The position numbers were made by a program, and so were the translations under genes. From assembly GCA_013298695.1 (NCBI GenBank), contig JAAFIS010000010.1:1-64000 (forward strand): 64,000 bases of DNA, in the 5' to 3' direction. Numbering within the stretch: position 1 is the stretch's first letter; each line of letters begins with the position of its first letter. Under the pieces are notes generated by a model, which saw nothing but the letters and a program-made list of their open reading frames with translations, was not told the origin of the DNA and ran no database searches. Origin of the DNA: Betaproteobacteria bacterium (GTDB lineage: Bacteria; Pseudomonadota; Gammaproteobacteria; Burkholderiales; Casimicrobiaceae). This document shows, piece after piece, positions 1 to 9,221 of this stretch.

Positions 1-709
1 TACCGTCGGTGAGCTGAATTTCACCGCCAACGCCGCGTTGACTGCGCTCGATTTCCGCGAATACGTTTGCGGTTAAGACGTACCGGCCCGCCACGGCCAG
101 TGTGGATGGCGCGAGGTCTGGGTGCGGTTTCTCGATGATCGCGTCAACAGTCGACACGCGCGAATCAACGGTGCGTCCCGACACGATTCCGTAGCGCTTT
201 GTGTCAGCGCGAGGTACGTCTTGGACTGCCAAAATGCTGCCCCGCCGTTGTTCAAATTGGTCAACCATTTGCGCGAGCACAGGTGGCGTGCCAATCATCA
301 GATCGTCTGCGAGTAATACAGCGAAAGGTTCGTCGCCCACTAGCGAGCGAGCGCAAAGCACCGCATGCCCTAAACCAAGCGCCCGCGCTTGTCGTACGTA
401 GACGCACTGCATGTCACTCGGCATCACCTCTCGCACAAGCGCTAAGAGCTCGTGCTTGTCGGCGGCGTTGAGCTCGGATTCAAGCTCGTATGCAGTGTCG
501 AAATGGTCTTCAATCGAGCGTTTGGTACGGCCCGTCACGAAGATCATTTCGCGGATGCCTGCCGAATACGCTTCTTCCACGGCATACTGGATGAGTGGTT
601 TATCGACGACCGGCAGCATTTCTTTGGGCATCGCCTTGGTGGCGGGCAGAAACCGTGTGCCGAGACCTGCGACGGGAAAAACGGCTTTGCGAACGATAGA
701 GGAGGGCAT
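1..709 (-). CDS. galU: UTP--glucose-1-phosphate uridylyltransferase (C-terminal part beyond the window)
   Basis: Makes UDP-glucose from UTP and glucose-1-phosphate in the cytoplasm, feeding envelope polysaccharide synthesis. The 236 residues present start with the nucleotidyltransferase signature [19 protein letters not shown], followed by [12 protein letters not shown] and LLADD, as in bacterial GalU; about 50-60 C-terminal residues lie left of base 1. The ATG at 707-709 directly precedes the conserved start and has GGAGG-like bases nearby. The glycosyl-phosphate transferase gene upstream ends 9 bp before this start, so the two are probably co-transcribed and both serve surface glycan assembly. 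The identification is firm; only the end is missing, because the window cuts it. Confidence 0.95.
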   Translation of the reverse strand, partial: MPSSIVRKAVFPVAGLGTRFLPATKAMPKEMLPVVDKPLIQYAVEEAYSAGIREMIFVTGRTKRSIEDHFDTAYELESELNAADKHELLALVREVMPSDMQCVYVRQARALGLGHAVLCARSLVGDEPFAVLLADDLMIGTPPVLAQMVDQFEQRRGSILAVQDVPRADTKRYGIVSGRTVDSRVSTVDAIIEKPHPDLAPSTLAVAGRYVLTANVFAEIERSQRGVGGEIQLTDG

Positions 710-718
710 TGACAAGAA

Positions 719-1840
719 CTAAGGCAAAGATTTCGCAGTGAAATCCTGCGTGTTTGCGAGAGCGGTCGCTTGAGTTTGCGCGCTGAGCCGCGACGCCAAA
801 CCGAACCATGCAATGCTGTAGGTGATTGCAAACGCGGCGCAGGTAATGACAAGTGCCGAGGTTGATTCGCGATAAACAATCGCAACAGCAGCAAATAAGG
901 CGTAGGATGTAACGACAATCGATGAAGCTATTGAGTTACGACCTTTTTGACGCTTGAGCCCAATGAAAGCGGCGATTAATGAATGTAGGTGTTCGGCGTC
1001 AGGAGCCATGATCGGTTTACGTTGGGCCAAGCGTCGAGCAATCGCAAATGTGGTGTCGGTAAACGGATAGAGCACGGCTACGAACGCGAGCCACGGGTTA
1101 ACAGAGGGATTGCGAGCCACGAGCAGCATGCACAGAATCGCGATGGTCGTTCCCACAAAATACGCGCCACTGTCCCCGGCGAACAAGCGTGCCCTCGGAA
1201 AGTTAAAGCATAGAAAACCGACGCAAGCGCCCGCGAGCGCGAGCGCGCAAACATACACGTGCGTATCCGCTTGTTCGCGCGCCACAAACGCGATTACGCC
1301 ACAGGCCACAGTGGCCAGGCCTGCGAGCAATCCGTTGAGCCCGTCGGAAAGGTTAAATGCGTGAGCGACCCCCGCCACGCAAAACATAGAGAGCAGAAGC
1401 GGTGCGACGCTTGACGCGGCGAGCGCCGCGTCGAGCAACGGCATGTTGAATCGTACAACGGCGGCGCTGCAACCTACATAAGCGATCGCAGCGGCAACGA
1501 ACGTGGCAATGAGTCGCAGCCATGGCCCAAAGGCTTTGGTGACATCTTCGTAGAGTCCCGCAAAAAAAGGCACTGCTAGCGCTGCCGTCAACGCCATCGG
1601 TGCGATGATTTTCTCGCCGTTCGCACTGGCGAACTTCGCTTCGAACAGCGCCGCAAGAAAGCCGAGAAAAAGCGCTACGCCTCCCACTCGAGGAACCGAC
1701 GTCACGTGGATTTTCTGTGGCCCGGAATCTGGCGAATCGGCGGTGACGTGCTCATGCCAGCGCGCAGTGAGCGCGATCATTGCAGAGACCATCGCGCTCA
1801 CGACAAATGCGGCTAAAAGCGGTGATGTGTCAAGCGCCAT
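719..1840 (-). CDS. MraY/WecA-family undecaprenyl-phosphate glycosyl-1-phosphate transferase
   Basis: Integral membrane enzyme of 373 residues that transfers a sugar-1-phosphate from a UDP-sugar to undecaprenyl phosphate, the first step of an O-antigen, capsule or enterobacterial-common-antigen-like glycan. Visible family marks are the N-terminal KIHVTSVPRVGG, the Mg-binding loop in NLSDGLNGL, the catalytic GDSGAYFVG and the C-terminal HLHS motif, set among about ten hydrophobic helices. It is WecA-like rather than MraY-like because it has HLHS and lies outside a peptidoglycan cluster. The frame is open upstream to 1987, but the ATG at 1838-1840 gives the normal N-terminus. The exact sugar (GlcNAc or another HexNAc) cannot be told. 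galU follows 9 bp downstream. Confidence 0.85.
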   Translation of the reverse strand: MALDTSPLLAAFVVSAMVSAMIALTARWHEHVTADSPDSGPQKIHVTSVPRVGGVALFLGFLAALFEAKFASANGEKIIAPMALTAALAVPFFAGLYEDVTKAFGPWLRLIATFVAAAIAYVGCSAAVVRFNMPLLDAALAASSVAPLLLSMFCVAGVAHAFNLSDGLNGLLAGLATVACGVIAFVAREQADTHVYVCALALAGACVGFLCFNFPRARLFAGDSGAYFVGTTIAILCMLLVARNPSVNPWLAFVAVLYPFTDTTFAIARRLAQRKPIMAPDAEHLHSLIAAFIGLKRQKGRNSIASSIVVTSYALFAAVAIVYRESTSALVITCAAFAITYSIAWFGLASRLSAQTQATALANTQDFTAKSLP

Positions 1841-1878
1841 GTTGGATTCCCGAAAATTCCCGACGTCTACAGCTGCCG

Positions 1879-1893
1879 TTTCGTGACACGAAA
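1879..1893. promoter_or_regulatory. 15-bp perfect inverted repeat upstream of the glycosyltransferase gene
   Basis: TTTCGTG-A-CACGAAA is a perfect 7-bp inverted repeat about one base, 39 bp before the glycosyltransferase start, in the 173-bp gap behind ygfZ. The size and symmetry suit a dimeric repressor site, or a short hairpin in the mRNA leader. No regulator is assigned. Confidence 0.35.
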
Positions 1894-2013
1894 TGGAGCT
1901 CTGGCCCGGGAATCCCTCGATACAGTCATTATTTGGCTCGATTTTGACACGCAACTGGCTAGTTTTGCGGGAATAGCGCGTCGGCAATTGCCATGATGTT
2001 GCAGCGCCGCAAC

Positions 2014-2826
2014 CTACACAATGACGCGGGCTGTAAACGAGTTAGCTGACGCAGGTGCGCCGGTTGTGATTGGTGCAACTGCCAGTGCATGCCAGCCATC
2101 CGGCGTTGCCACGCAGTTGACGATCTCGATGGCGGTGTCATCACGCTGCACGATCTCTTTGCCCGGCGCAATATCCATTTCAAGCGGCAGGTGTACGCGA
2201 ATGAGCTCTCTCTTCACCGCGCCGCGGTAGTGCGCACGTGCGACGATTTCCTGTCCGGGATAACAGCCTTTTGAAAAACTTACGCCTGGCTTCGGTGTCA
2301 AGGTATCGAAACCAATCATTTGTGGGACAAACATTTCGTTGGTGGCAGCCACAATTTCGGGCTGTCGCGCTTCGATACCGCGCAGCGCCCAATTATTGAT
2401 GTCGGCCTGAGTTGCAGGGGGCCTTGCCGCCAAAATGTCAGACGTAATGTCAATCCAGCGCGTGTTGCCGAGCGAAATTCTGGTGCCTGGGATTGTTGGT
2501 GCAGGCACATTGGGTTCGCGCAGATGAAACATCAGCGCGTACGCCTGAGACACGTCGATCGCAACTTTTGATCGCAAACGAAACATCGAAAGACGCTTCA
2601 CGACAAATGGTACGACTGATTCGTGGACGACTGCGCCATAGGATTGCGCGTCGAGACGCGCCAGCGCGAAGGTGGCGTGGAGTCGCCCCTTGGCGTTGCA
2701 ATAGCCCTGCCATTGCCAGTCTCCAACGGAAAGTGCAGAGACGTCATTGGTGAGTTGCGCTTGCAAAAACGCGAGCGCGTCGGATCCGACAAACGTGATG
2801 AGCTGATGGTGCGGGGCTAGAAACAT
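2014..2826 (-). CDS. ygfZ: YgfZ/GcvT-type folate-binding protein
   Basis: Tetrahydrofolate-dependent factor for maturation and repair of [4Fe-4S] enzymes such as MiaB. The 270-residue protein has the family signature KGCYPGQEIVAR near residue 195, with its redox-relevant cysteine, in a GcvT-like fold. The ATG at 2824-2826 gives MFLAPHHQLITF; the frame stays open 59 codons further up, but that stretch is rich in Cys, Lys and Arg and looks non-coding. It is transcribed away from rpsB, with which it shares a 373-bp divergent promoter region. The family call is firm. Confidence 0.9.
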   Translation of the reverse strand: MFLAPHHQLITFVGSDALAFLQAQLTNDVSALSVGDWQWQGYCNAKGRLHATFALARLDAQSYGAVVHESVVPFVVKRLSMFRLRSKVAIDVSQAYALMFHLREPNVPAPTIPGTRISLGNTRWIDITSDILAARPPATQADINNWALRGIEARQPEIVAATNEMFVPQMIGFDTLTPKPGVSFSKGCYPGQEIVARAHYRGAVKRELIRVHLPLEMDIAPGKEIVQRDDTAIEIVNCVATPDGWHALAVAPITTGAPASANSFTARVIV

Positions 2827-3073
2827 AACGGGTGCTTTTCTGTAGCGACACGGTGAGTGGGCTTTACCGTATTTTCTCGCGGATCGCTGGCGCTTCGGAA
2901 AACGGTTATTAAAATTGGCTTTTTTAGCTTTTGGCCAACAATAATGGGCTCGGCAAGCTTTGCAGCAATAAGCGGGTTTACCGCTTAAATGGACGTAATT
3001 CACGTAAAATAGCTTATCTGGTAGTGTGTCTGTAGGTGACGCAACTGTCGAAAATGATGGGTTCGTTTCACGC

Positions 3074-3079
3074 TATAAT
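3074..3079 (+). promoter_or_regulatory. candidate rpsB promoter (-10 element)
   Basis: A perfect TATAAT lies 121 bp before the rpsB start, within the ygfZ-rpsB divergent gap. No good TTGACA is found at 16-18 bp spacing, so the -35 side is weak or unusual. The placement leaves a leader of about 110 nt that carries the fold described separately. Confidence 0.5.
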
Positions 3080-3129
3080 CAAAGGCTGTCCAAATTTTCT
3101 TGGACAAATCCACACACTCGCACAACTGA

Positions 3130-3191
3130 TGGGTGTCTCCCGGAAAACCGTGGGACTCTAGCGCGAGTGGCGGTTCTAACCCACCAGAGGA
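3130..3191 (+). promoter_or_regulatory. structured rpsB mRNA leader, candidate S2 autoregulatory element
   Basis: Just before the rpsB ribosome site the RNA can form three nested stems: TGGGT (3130-3134) with ACCCA (3179-3183), AACCG (3146-3150) with CGGTT (3171-3175), and ACTC (3155-3158) with GAGT (3165-3168). The outer stem ends directly at AGAGG (3186-3190), the likely Shine-Dalgarno sequence, so folding could mask it. Ribosomal protein operons commonly carry such feedback leaders; here the role is inferred from position and pairing only. Confidence 0.5.
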
Positions 3192-3199
3192 AAACTTAT

Positions 3200-3958
3200 A
3201 TGTCAGCAAGCATGCGCCAGATGCTGGAAGCCGGTGTCCATTTCGGTCACCAAACGCGCTTCTGGAATCCAAAAATGGCACCGTATATTTTCGGTGCCCG
3301 CAACAAGATTCACATCGTCAACCTTGAGAAGACGATGGAGCAGTACAACGCCGCGATGACCTACGTTCGTCGCATGGCCCAAAACCGCGGCACCATCCTT
3401 TTCGTTGCCACCAAACGTCAAGCCCGCGAGATCACCGCCGAGCAAGCACAGCGCGCCGGTATGCCCTACGTCGATCATCGTTGGTTGGGCGGCATGCTCA
3501 CCAACTTCAAAACGGTCAAAGGCTCAATCAAGCGCTTGAAAGAACTCGAAGCGATGGCTCTCGACGGCACGCTCGACCGCTTGCCAAAGCGCGAAGCGCT
3601 TACATTGCGCCGCGAATACGACAAGCTGATGACCTCGATGGGTGGCATTAAAGATATGGTGTCGTTGCCCGATGCGATGTTCGTGATCGACGTCGGTTAC
3701 CAGAAAATCGCCGTGCAAGAAGCTAACAAGCTTGGCATCCCAGTCATTGGCGTGGTTGATACGAACCACTCGCCGATTGGGATCGATTACGTTATTCCGG
3801 GTAATGACGATTCCGCGAAAGCTATCGCGCTCTACGCGCGCGGTGTGGCCGACGCGATTCTCGAAGGCAAGGCGCACGCCGTGCAAGAGATCGTGAAAGA
3901 ACAAACCACCGAAGAGTTCGTTGAAGTTGATCCAGCCGACATGGCTGCGAAACAGTAA
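3200..3958 (+). CDS. rpsB: 30S ribosomal protein S2
   Basis: Small-subunit protein S2 (252 residues), required for S1 assembly and translation initiation. It opens with [20 protein letters not shown], typical for the family, and includes [11 protein letters not shown] and [13 protein letters not shown]. The ATG at 3200 follows AGAGG at 3186-3190; an in-frame ATG at 3026 would add 58 residues with no resemblance to S2. It is first in the long translation/envelope cluster, with tsf 103 bp downstream and a strong hairpin terminator in between that may lower downstream expression. Confidence 0.98.
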   Translation: MSASMRQMLEAGVHFGHQTRFWNPKMAPYIFGARNKIHIVNLEKTMEQYNAAMTYVRRMAQNRGTILFVATKRQAREITAEQAQRAGMPYVDHRWLGGMLTNFKTVKGSIKRLKELEAMALDGTLDRLPKREALTLRREYDKLMTSMGGIKDMVSLPDAMFVIDVGYQKIAVQEANKLGIPVIGVVDTNHSPIGIDYVIPGNDDSAKAIALYARGVADAILEGKAHAVQEIVKEQTTEEFVEVDPADMAAKQ

Positions 3959-3976
3959 GTCGTTCGCGACACATTG

Positions 3977-4002
3977 AAGGGGTCGCAAGGCGACCCCTTT
4001 TT
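3977..4002 (+). terminator. Rho-independent terminator/attenuator between rpsB and tsf
   Basis: A perfect 10-bp stem AAGGGGTCGC / GCGACCCCTT with a 3-nt loop is followed by a T run, 19 bp after the rpsB stop. As tsf is normally co-transcribed with rpsB, it may act as a partial terminator. Confidence 0.85.
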
Positions 4003-4061
4003 CATATTGAATTTCAAGCAACGCGCAGCACGTGCGGTGCTTTCTTGAGTTGGAGAACACT

Positions 4062-4949
4062 ATGGCAGATATTTCTGCATCGCTCGTTAAAGAGCTTCGT
4101 GAAATGACCGGTTTGGGCATGATGGAGTGCAAACGCGCTCTTGCTGAAACTGACGGCGACATCAAAAAGGCAGAAGAACTGCTTCGCATCAAATCGGGCG
4201 CGAAAGCAACCAAAGCCGCGTCGCGCCAGGCTGCGGAAGGCACTATTGGTGTGTACGTTTCAGCAGACGCAAGCAAAGGCGCGCTGGTTGAGTTCAACTG
4301 TGAAACTGACTTTGCTGCGCGAAATGTTGATTTGCTGGCGATGGCGGCTGCCCTCGCCAAAAGCGTTGCAGAGAACAATCCTGCCGATGTTGCCGCGTTG
4401 ATGGACACCACGATCGACGGCGAAAAAGCTGAAGTGAAGCGTGCAGCGCTTGTGCAAAAAGTCGGCGAGAACATGACCGCACGGCGCATCGCACGCATCG
4501 CTTCAAACAAGGTTGCGAGCTATATCCATGGCGGCGGCCGGATTGGCGTGCTCGTCGAGTACACCGGCAACGGCGATATCGCCCGCGACGTAGCGATGCA
4601 TCTCGCGGCATCGGTGGCTTCTACACGCGCGGTATGTGTTTCGAAAGAGCAAGTGCCTGCAGAGTTAATTGAAAACGAGCGCAAGATTTTCTCGGCGCAG
4701 GCGGCGGAATCGGGTAAGCCGGCCGACATCGTGGCGAAGATGGTGGAAGGTCGAATCAACAAGTATCTCGCCGAGGTGACGTTGCTCGGTCAGCCGTTTG
4801 TGAAAGACCCAGAGCAAACCGTTGAAAAGGTGCTCAAGGCCGCGAACACCACCGTGCACAGCTTCCAGATGTTCTTGGTGGGCGAGGGTATCGAGAAAAA
4901 GGCAGTGGATTACGCGGCGGAAGTCGCGGCGGCTGCTAAAGGTCTCTGA
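4062..4949 (+). CDS. tsf: Elongation factor Ts
   Basis: Nucleotide exchange factor that regenerates EF-Tu-GTP. The 295-residue protein has the expected N-terminus ([17 protein letters not shown], then GMMECKRAL) and the core motif [10 protein letters not shown] that contacts EF-Tu. The start ATG at 4062 has TTGGAG just upstream; an in-frame ATG 30 bp earlier adds non-conserved residues. It ends 27 bp before a hairpin terminator, so pyrH may rely on read-through or its own promoter. Confidence 0.98.
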   Translation: MADISASLVKELREMTGLGMMECKRALAETDGDIKKAEELLRIKSGAKATKAASRQAAEGTIGVYVSADASKGALVEFNCETDFAARNVDLLAMAAALAKSVAENNPADVAALMDTTIDGEKAEVKRAALVQKVGENMTARRIARIASNKVASYIHGGGRIGVLVEYTGNGDIARDVAMHLAASVASTRAVCVSKEQVPAELIENERKIFSAQAAESGKPADIVAKMVEGRINKYLAEVTLLGQPFVKDPEQTVEKVLKAANTTVHSFQMFLVGEGIEKKAVDYAAEVAAAAKGL

Positions 4950-4976
4950 TTTCTCCAACGAAATCATTCGCTCAAG

Positions 4977-5001
4977 AAAGCGGCTCTTCGGAGCCGTTTT
5001 T
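4977..5001 (+). terminator. Rho-independent terminator after tsf (UUCG tetraloop)
   Basis: CGGCTC-TTCG-GAGCCG followed by five T, with flanking A/T pairs extending the stem. The very stable UUCG loop 31 bp after the tsf stop makes this a convincing terminator. Confidence 0.88.
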
Positions 5002-5054
5002 CATTCGTGCTCACCCAGTCGACAGCGCCTCAACTCGCGATAAACTTACGAGTT

Positions 5055-5789
5055 ATGCCGAGTGACATTCCATCCCCCACGCCCGCCTTTAAACGAATCC
5101 TGGTCAAGCTCTCGGGCGAAGCCTTGATGGGTGACGACGCTTACGGAATTAACTCTGGCGTTATCGACCGCATCGTTGGTGAGATTAAAGACGTTCACGG
5201 CCTCGGCGTCGAAATTGCAATCGTGATCGGCGGTGGCAATATTTTCCGTGGAATCGCGCCCAGTGCGGTCGGCATGGATCGCGCGACGGCGGACTACATG
5301 GGCATGCTGGCAACGGTGATGAACGCGCTTGCGCTTGCCGATGCAATGCGACGCGGCGGTCTAGCGGCGCGCGTGCAATCGGCGCTTCGTATTGATTCGG
5401 TCGCTGAACCCTACATTCGCGGCAAAGCGTTGCGCTACCTCGAAGAAGGCAAGATTGTGATATTTGCTGCAGGCACCGGTAACCCGTTTTTCACCACCGA
5501 CACCGGGGCTGCGCTTCGGGGGCGAGAAATCAATGCTGATCTCGTGCTTAAAGCAACTAAGGTTGACGGCGTGTATACCGCGGATCCGATGAAAGACAAA
5601 ACGGCGACGCGCTATTCAGCGCTCACGTTCGATGAGGCAATCGTGAAGAATTTGAAGGTGATGGACGCGACGGCGCTTGCTCTCTGTCGCGATCAAAACT
5701 TGCGCCTAAATGTGTTTTCCATTTTCAAACCAGGCGCGCTGAAACGTGTGGTCTGCGGAGAAGACGAAGGCACCACCGTTACCTGCTAA
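5055..5789 (+). CDS. pyrH: Uridylate kinase
   Basis: Hexameric UMP kinase of the amino-acid-kinase fold, giving UDP for all pyrimidine nucleotides. The 244 residues include [14 protein letters not shown] at the N-terminus, the phosphate-binding IGGGNIFRG and the late [10 protein letters not shown] loop, as in bacterial PyrH. The ATG at 5055 is chosen because it directly precedes the conserved core; another ATG 48 bp upstream lies almost on the terminator of tsf. Shine-Dalgarno pairing is weak. frr follows after 46 bp. Confidence 0.97.
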   Translation: MPSDIPSPTPAFKRILVKLSGEALMGDDAYGINSGVIDRIVGEIKDVHGLGVEIAIVIGGGNIFRGIAPSAVGMDRATADYMGMLATVMNALALADAMRRGGLAARVQSALRIDSVAEPYIRGKALRYLEEGKIVIFAAGTGNPFFTTDTGAALRGREINADLVLKATKVDGVYTADPMKDKTATRYSALTFDEAIVKNLKVMDATALALCRDQNLRLNVFSIFKPGALKRVVCGEDEGTTVTC

Positions 5790-5835
5790 TCACGCGTCAA
5801 AAAAGAAGCAACGAGAAACAAAGCGAGGATCAGCG

Positions 5836-6393
5836 ATGATTGTTGAAACTAAAAAAACTGCCGAAACTAAGATGGCGAAAGCTATCGAGGCGCTTAAAAA
5901 CAATTTTTCTAAAGTTCGCACAGGCCGTGCCCATGCGGGCATGCTCGATACCGTGCAAGTCGAATATTACGGAGCGCTCACGCCGCTGTCGGGTGTGGCC
6001 AACGTAACCTTGCTCGACGCGCGCACGATTGGTGTGCAGCCGTTTGAAAAAAAGATGATTCAAGTCGTGGAAAAAGCGATTCGCGAGGCTGACCTCGGCT
6101 TAAATCCTTCCGTTAACAGCGACATTATTCGAGTGCCGATGCCGATGATGAGTGAAGAGCGGCGCAAAGAGCTCGTTAAATTGGTGAAAAGCGAAGCTGA
6201 AGATGCGCGCGTTGCCGTCCGTAACGTTCGCCGCGACGCGAACAACACGTTCAAAGACGCGCTGAAAAAGAAAGAAATCTCGGAAGACGAAGAGCGCAGC
6301 GCACAGGACGCGGTGCAAAAAATGACCGACAACACGATCAAAGAAATTGACAAGATGTTCGCGGTGAAAGAAACCGAACTGTTGTCGGTTTAG
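5836..6393 (+). CDS. frr: Ribosome recycling factor
   Basis: With EF-G it splits post-termination ribosomes. The length of 185 residues is standard for the family, and the protein shows the long-helix motifs [13 protein letters not shown] and [16 protein letters not shown]. The ATG at 5836 is preceded by AGCGAGGAT. It lies between pyrH and uppS, the usual order in proteobacteria. Confidence 0.97.
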   Translation: MIVETKKTAETKMAKAIEALKNNFSKVRTGRAHAGMLDTVQVEYYGALTPLSGVANVTLLDARTIGVQPFEKKMIQVVEKAIREADLGLNPSVNSDIIRVPMPMMSEERRKELVKLVKSEAEDARVAVRNVRRDANNTFKDALKKKEISEDEERSAQDAVQKMTDNTIKEIDKMFAVKETELLSV

Positions 6394-6428
6394 GCGCGAG
6401 TTCTGCCTTCATTGATCGCATCGTCAAC

Positions 6429-7163
6429 ATGTCTGCCGAGCCTGTGGTGCACGTCCCGAAACACGTAGCTGTCGTTATGGACGGCAACGGACGCTGGGCG
6501 CAAAAGCGTTTTTTGCCGCGCGTCGCTGGGCATCGGCAGGGCGTTGATGCGGTGCGCCGATTGATGCGTGTCGCGGGCGAACGTGGCGTCGCTCATCTCA
6601 CCGTGTTTGCCTTTAGTAGTGAAAACTGGAAGCGCCCCGAAGAAGAGGTGAGCTACCTTATGGAGCTTTTTTTCAAAGCGCTGCGCGATGAAATCCAAAA
6701 GCTTCACGACAACGGCATTCGCTTTCGCGCAATCGGTGATTTGGCAGCTTTGTCGCCTGACATTCAACAACAAATTCGTGCGGCAGAGCAGCTTACCGCG
6801 AATAATCGAGCGCTTACGTTCAACGTTGCGGTCAACTACGGAGGCCGCTGGGACATGACGCAGGCGGTCGAGCGCGCCTGTGCGGCGGGGCACCCAACGA
6901 ATTTTCCGCAATATCTTGCATTTGCAGACCAGCCAGATCCTGACCTGTTTATCCGCACCGGCGGCGAGCGGCGCATCAGTAACTTTCTGCTGTGGCAACT
7001 TGCATATACGGAGCTCTATTTCACCGACACGCTCTGGCCTGACTTCGACGAGGCGGAATTCGAGCGATCGCTGCATTGGTTCGCGTCTCGTGAGCGCCGC
7101 TTTGGTCAAACCGGTGAACAAGCACGCGCGCATCAAGCCTTGCCTTCTAAGGCGATTCAATGA
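6429..7163 (+). CDS. uppS: Isoprenyl (undecaprenyl diphosphate) synthase
   Basis: Cis-prenyltransferase making the C55 carrier lipid for peptidoglycan and O-antigen. In its 244 residues are the catalytic VVMDGNGRWA, the substrate motif FAFSSENWKRP and the C-terminal RTGGERRISNFLLWQ, with the Asp and Arg residues expected for diphosphate and Mg binding. The gene ends in a 4-bp ATGA overlap with cdsA, which points to coupled translation. Confidence 0.97.
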   Translation: MSAEPVVHVPKHVAVVMDGNGRWAQKRFLPRVAGHRQGVDAVRRLMRVAGERGVAHLTVFAFSSENWKRPEEEVSYLMELFFKALRDEIQKLHDNGIRFRAIGDLAALSPDIQQQIRAAEQLTANNRALTFNVAVNYGGRWDMTQAVERACAAGHPTNFPQYLAFADQPDPDLFIRTGGERRISNFLLWQLAYTELYFTDTLWPDFDEAEFERSLHWFASRERRFGQTGEQARAHQALPSKAIQ

Positions 7164-8014
7164 ATGCTCCTTCTGCAGCGGTCACCAAAAAATCTGATCT
7201 GAAGATTCGCCTGATCACCGCACTTGCGCTTGCAGCCGTAGTGATCGGCACGCTTGCAAGCGGCTCGGTTTACGCGTGGGCGGCACTGGTCACCGTGTTC
7301 TGTTTGGCTGCCGCGTGGGAGGGCGCTCGCCTTGCACAGCGGCCAGCGATCGCGCTGCAACTTGCGATGACGATTGCCGCAGTTTCATTTGTCGGTTTTC
7401 AGTTATTTAGCGGCGCGCAATCCGCATCCGTACTTTCGATGGTGCTAGTTGCAGTGACGATTTTCTGGTGTGTGATTGCGCCGCTGCAATTGTCAAAACG
7501 ATTCGTTGATCTTTCGTCGATCTCTGGGCGGGTGATTTTTGCTGTGCTCATCGCCGCCGCCTGGCTCGCGGCGGTGGCGTTGTTCCGGGTGAGCGTCTGG
7601 CATTTGGTCGCGGTCGTCGTGCTCACCGTGGTTGCCGATGTTGCGGCCTATTTTTTTGGTCGTAGATTCGGTCGAGTGAAATTGGCGCCGTCAATCAGCC
7701 CGGGAAAATCTCGCGAGGGTGCGATCGCTGGAATAGTGGCTGCGAGCGCCTGGTCAATTGGGGCTTGCGCACATCTAGGCCTAATATCAACTCTCTCGCT
7801 AGGCGTCGCTATCGCCCTTTTAGGTGGGGCGTTAGGAGCGTTAGCTGTTATCGGAGATTTGTGGGAGTCGCAACTGAAACGCCAGGCAGGCGCTAAAGAC
7901 TCTAGCCGCTTGCTTCCCGGCCATGGCGGCGTGTTAGATCGCATCGATGCTCATTTGGCGGTGTTGCCGGTTGCGACGCTCTTAATGAGCTTGTTGCTCC
8001 CCGTTTGGAAGTAG
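7160..8014 (+). CDS. cdsA: Phosphatidate cytidylyltransferase (CDP-diglyceride synthase)
   Basis: Membrane enzyme that activates phosphatidic acid to CDP-diacylglycerol, the branch point to all phospholipids. The 284 residues are mostly hydrophobic helices. The PROSITE-type CdsA signature is complete near the end: S-x-LKR, then KDSSRLLPGHGGVLDRID, with the metal-binding Asp. SPGKSREG also fits. Overlaps uppS by 4 bp, and dxr begins 4 bp after its stop. Confidence 0.95.
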   Translation: MNAPSAAVTKKSDLKIRLITALALAAVVIGTLASGSVYAWAALVTVFCLAAAWEGARLAQRPAIALQLAMTIAAVSFVGFQLFSGAQSASVLSMVLVAVTIFWCVIAPLQLSKRFVDLSSISGRVIFAVLIAAAWLAAVALFRVSVWHLVAVVVLTVVADVAAYFFGRRFGRVKLAPSISPGKSREGAIAGIVAASAWSIGACAHLGLISTLSLGVAIALLGGALGALAVIGDLWESQLKRQAGAKDSSRLLPGHGGVLDRIDAHLAVLPVATLLMSLLLPVWK

Positions 8015-8018
8015 GCTG

Positions 8019-9221
8019 ATGCGCAACGTAGCGATTCTCGGCGCCACTGGATCGATTGGCGAATCCACGCTTAAGGTGCTTCGCCAGCATCGCGACAAAT
8101 TTCGCGTTGTTGCACTCGCTGCGCATTCGAATTGGCAAGCGATGCTCCCGATCATCGCCGAATTTGCGCCACAGTATGTCGCCATGCACGACGAGAACGC
8201 CGCCGAAGCGCTGCGCACCGCGCTAACTCGCTTCTCAAAAGTGAAGGTCAGCGGCGGAGCGAAGGCGGTGACGGCGTGCGCAACGTTTGCAGAGGCAGAG
8301 ATCATCGTCGCTGGCATCGCTGGGTTCGCAGGTTTACCTTCGACGTGGGCCGCAGTTGCTAACGAACGAACAGTGCTTCTTGCCAACAAGGAAGCGTTAG
8401 TGGCGTCGGGTAATTTGTTGCTATCGCTCGCAGAAAAAACCGGCGCGACGATCCTGCCAATTGATAGCGAACACAACGCGGTGTATCAGTGCGCAAACGG
8501 GATGAGTTGCGATCGTACGAAGGTGCGTGCAATTACCCTCACCGCCTCGGGGGGGCCATTTAGAACTCGTGCGCTCGATACTTTTGCATCAATTACTCCA
8601 GACGAAGCGTGCGCACATCCGACGTGGGACATGGGCCGAAAGATTTCGGTCGATTCGGCGACGTTGATGAATAAAGGGTTGGAAGTGATCGAGGCAGCGC
8701 TGCTGTTTCGCAGAAGCGCCGACGACATTCATGTGCTGATTCATCCCACAAGCTCCGTGCACGCACTCGTTGAGCTCGTTGATGGTTCAGTGATCGCGCA
8801 CATCGGGCCGTCTGACATGCAAGTTCCAATCGCACATGCGCTGGCGCAGTGCTTGGGCGAAGACGTTCGTTTACCGCTCGATGTCGAACGATTCTCATTC
8901 TCGCGAGTCGGACGATTGGAATTTTTCGACGTAGACCCATTGCGATATCCGGCTCTCAATCTCTCATACGCAGCGCTTCGGTCCGGCCAAGGCGCGTGCC
9001 TCGCGCTCAACGCAGCCAATGAAGTGGCGGTCGCGGCGTTTCTAAGAGGCGAGCTTAGCTTTGATCGCATCGTTGCCTTGGTTGAAGCCACGCTATCGAA
9101 GGCGAACACACGGCCGCCGTCAACGCTCGAAGAAGTGTTCGAACGTGATCGCGAAGTAAGAGCGTTATCACAGCAACTCCTTACCGAAAACGCCCTTTTA
9201 GTTGGGCGAGGCGCGGAATAA
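8019..9221 (+). CDS. dxr: 1-deoxy-D-xylulose-5-phosphate reductoisomerase
   Basis: Second step of the non-mevalonate isoprenoid pathway, converting DXP to MEP with NADPH, and so providing precursors for UppS encoded upstream. The 400-residue protein has the NADPH loop GATGSIGEST at the N-terminus, NKEALVASGN in the middle and the catalytic-loop region DSEHNAVYQC, followed by the conserved TASGGPF. The final codon overlaps the rseP start by one base. Confidence 0.97.
   Translation: MRNVAILGATGSIGESTLKVLRQHRDKFRVVALAAHSNWQAMLPIIAEFAPQYVAMHDENAAEALRTALTRFSKVKVSGGAKAVTACATFAEAEIIVAGIAGFAGLPSTWAAVANERTVLLANKEALVASGNLLLSLAEKTGATILPIDSEHNAVYQCANGMSCDRTKVRAITLTASGGPFRTRALDTFASITPDEACAHPTWDMGRKISVDSATLMNKGLEVIEAALLFRRSADDIHVLIHPTSSVHALVELVDGSVIAHIGPSDMQVPIAHALAQCLGEDVRLPLDVERFSFSRVGRLEFFDVDPLRYPALNLSYAALRSGQGACLALNAANEVAVAAFLRGELSFDRIVALVEATLSKANTRPPSTLEEVFERDREVRALSQQLLTENALLVGRGAE

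Noticed and set aside
3524-4510. 328-codon open frame antisense to rpsB and tsf
   Set aside because: It lies opposite two certain genes, has Ser/Ala-rich low-complexity content and no ribosome site; a by-product of codon bias.
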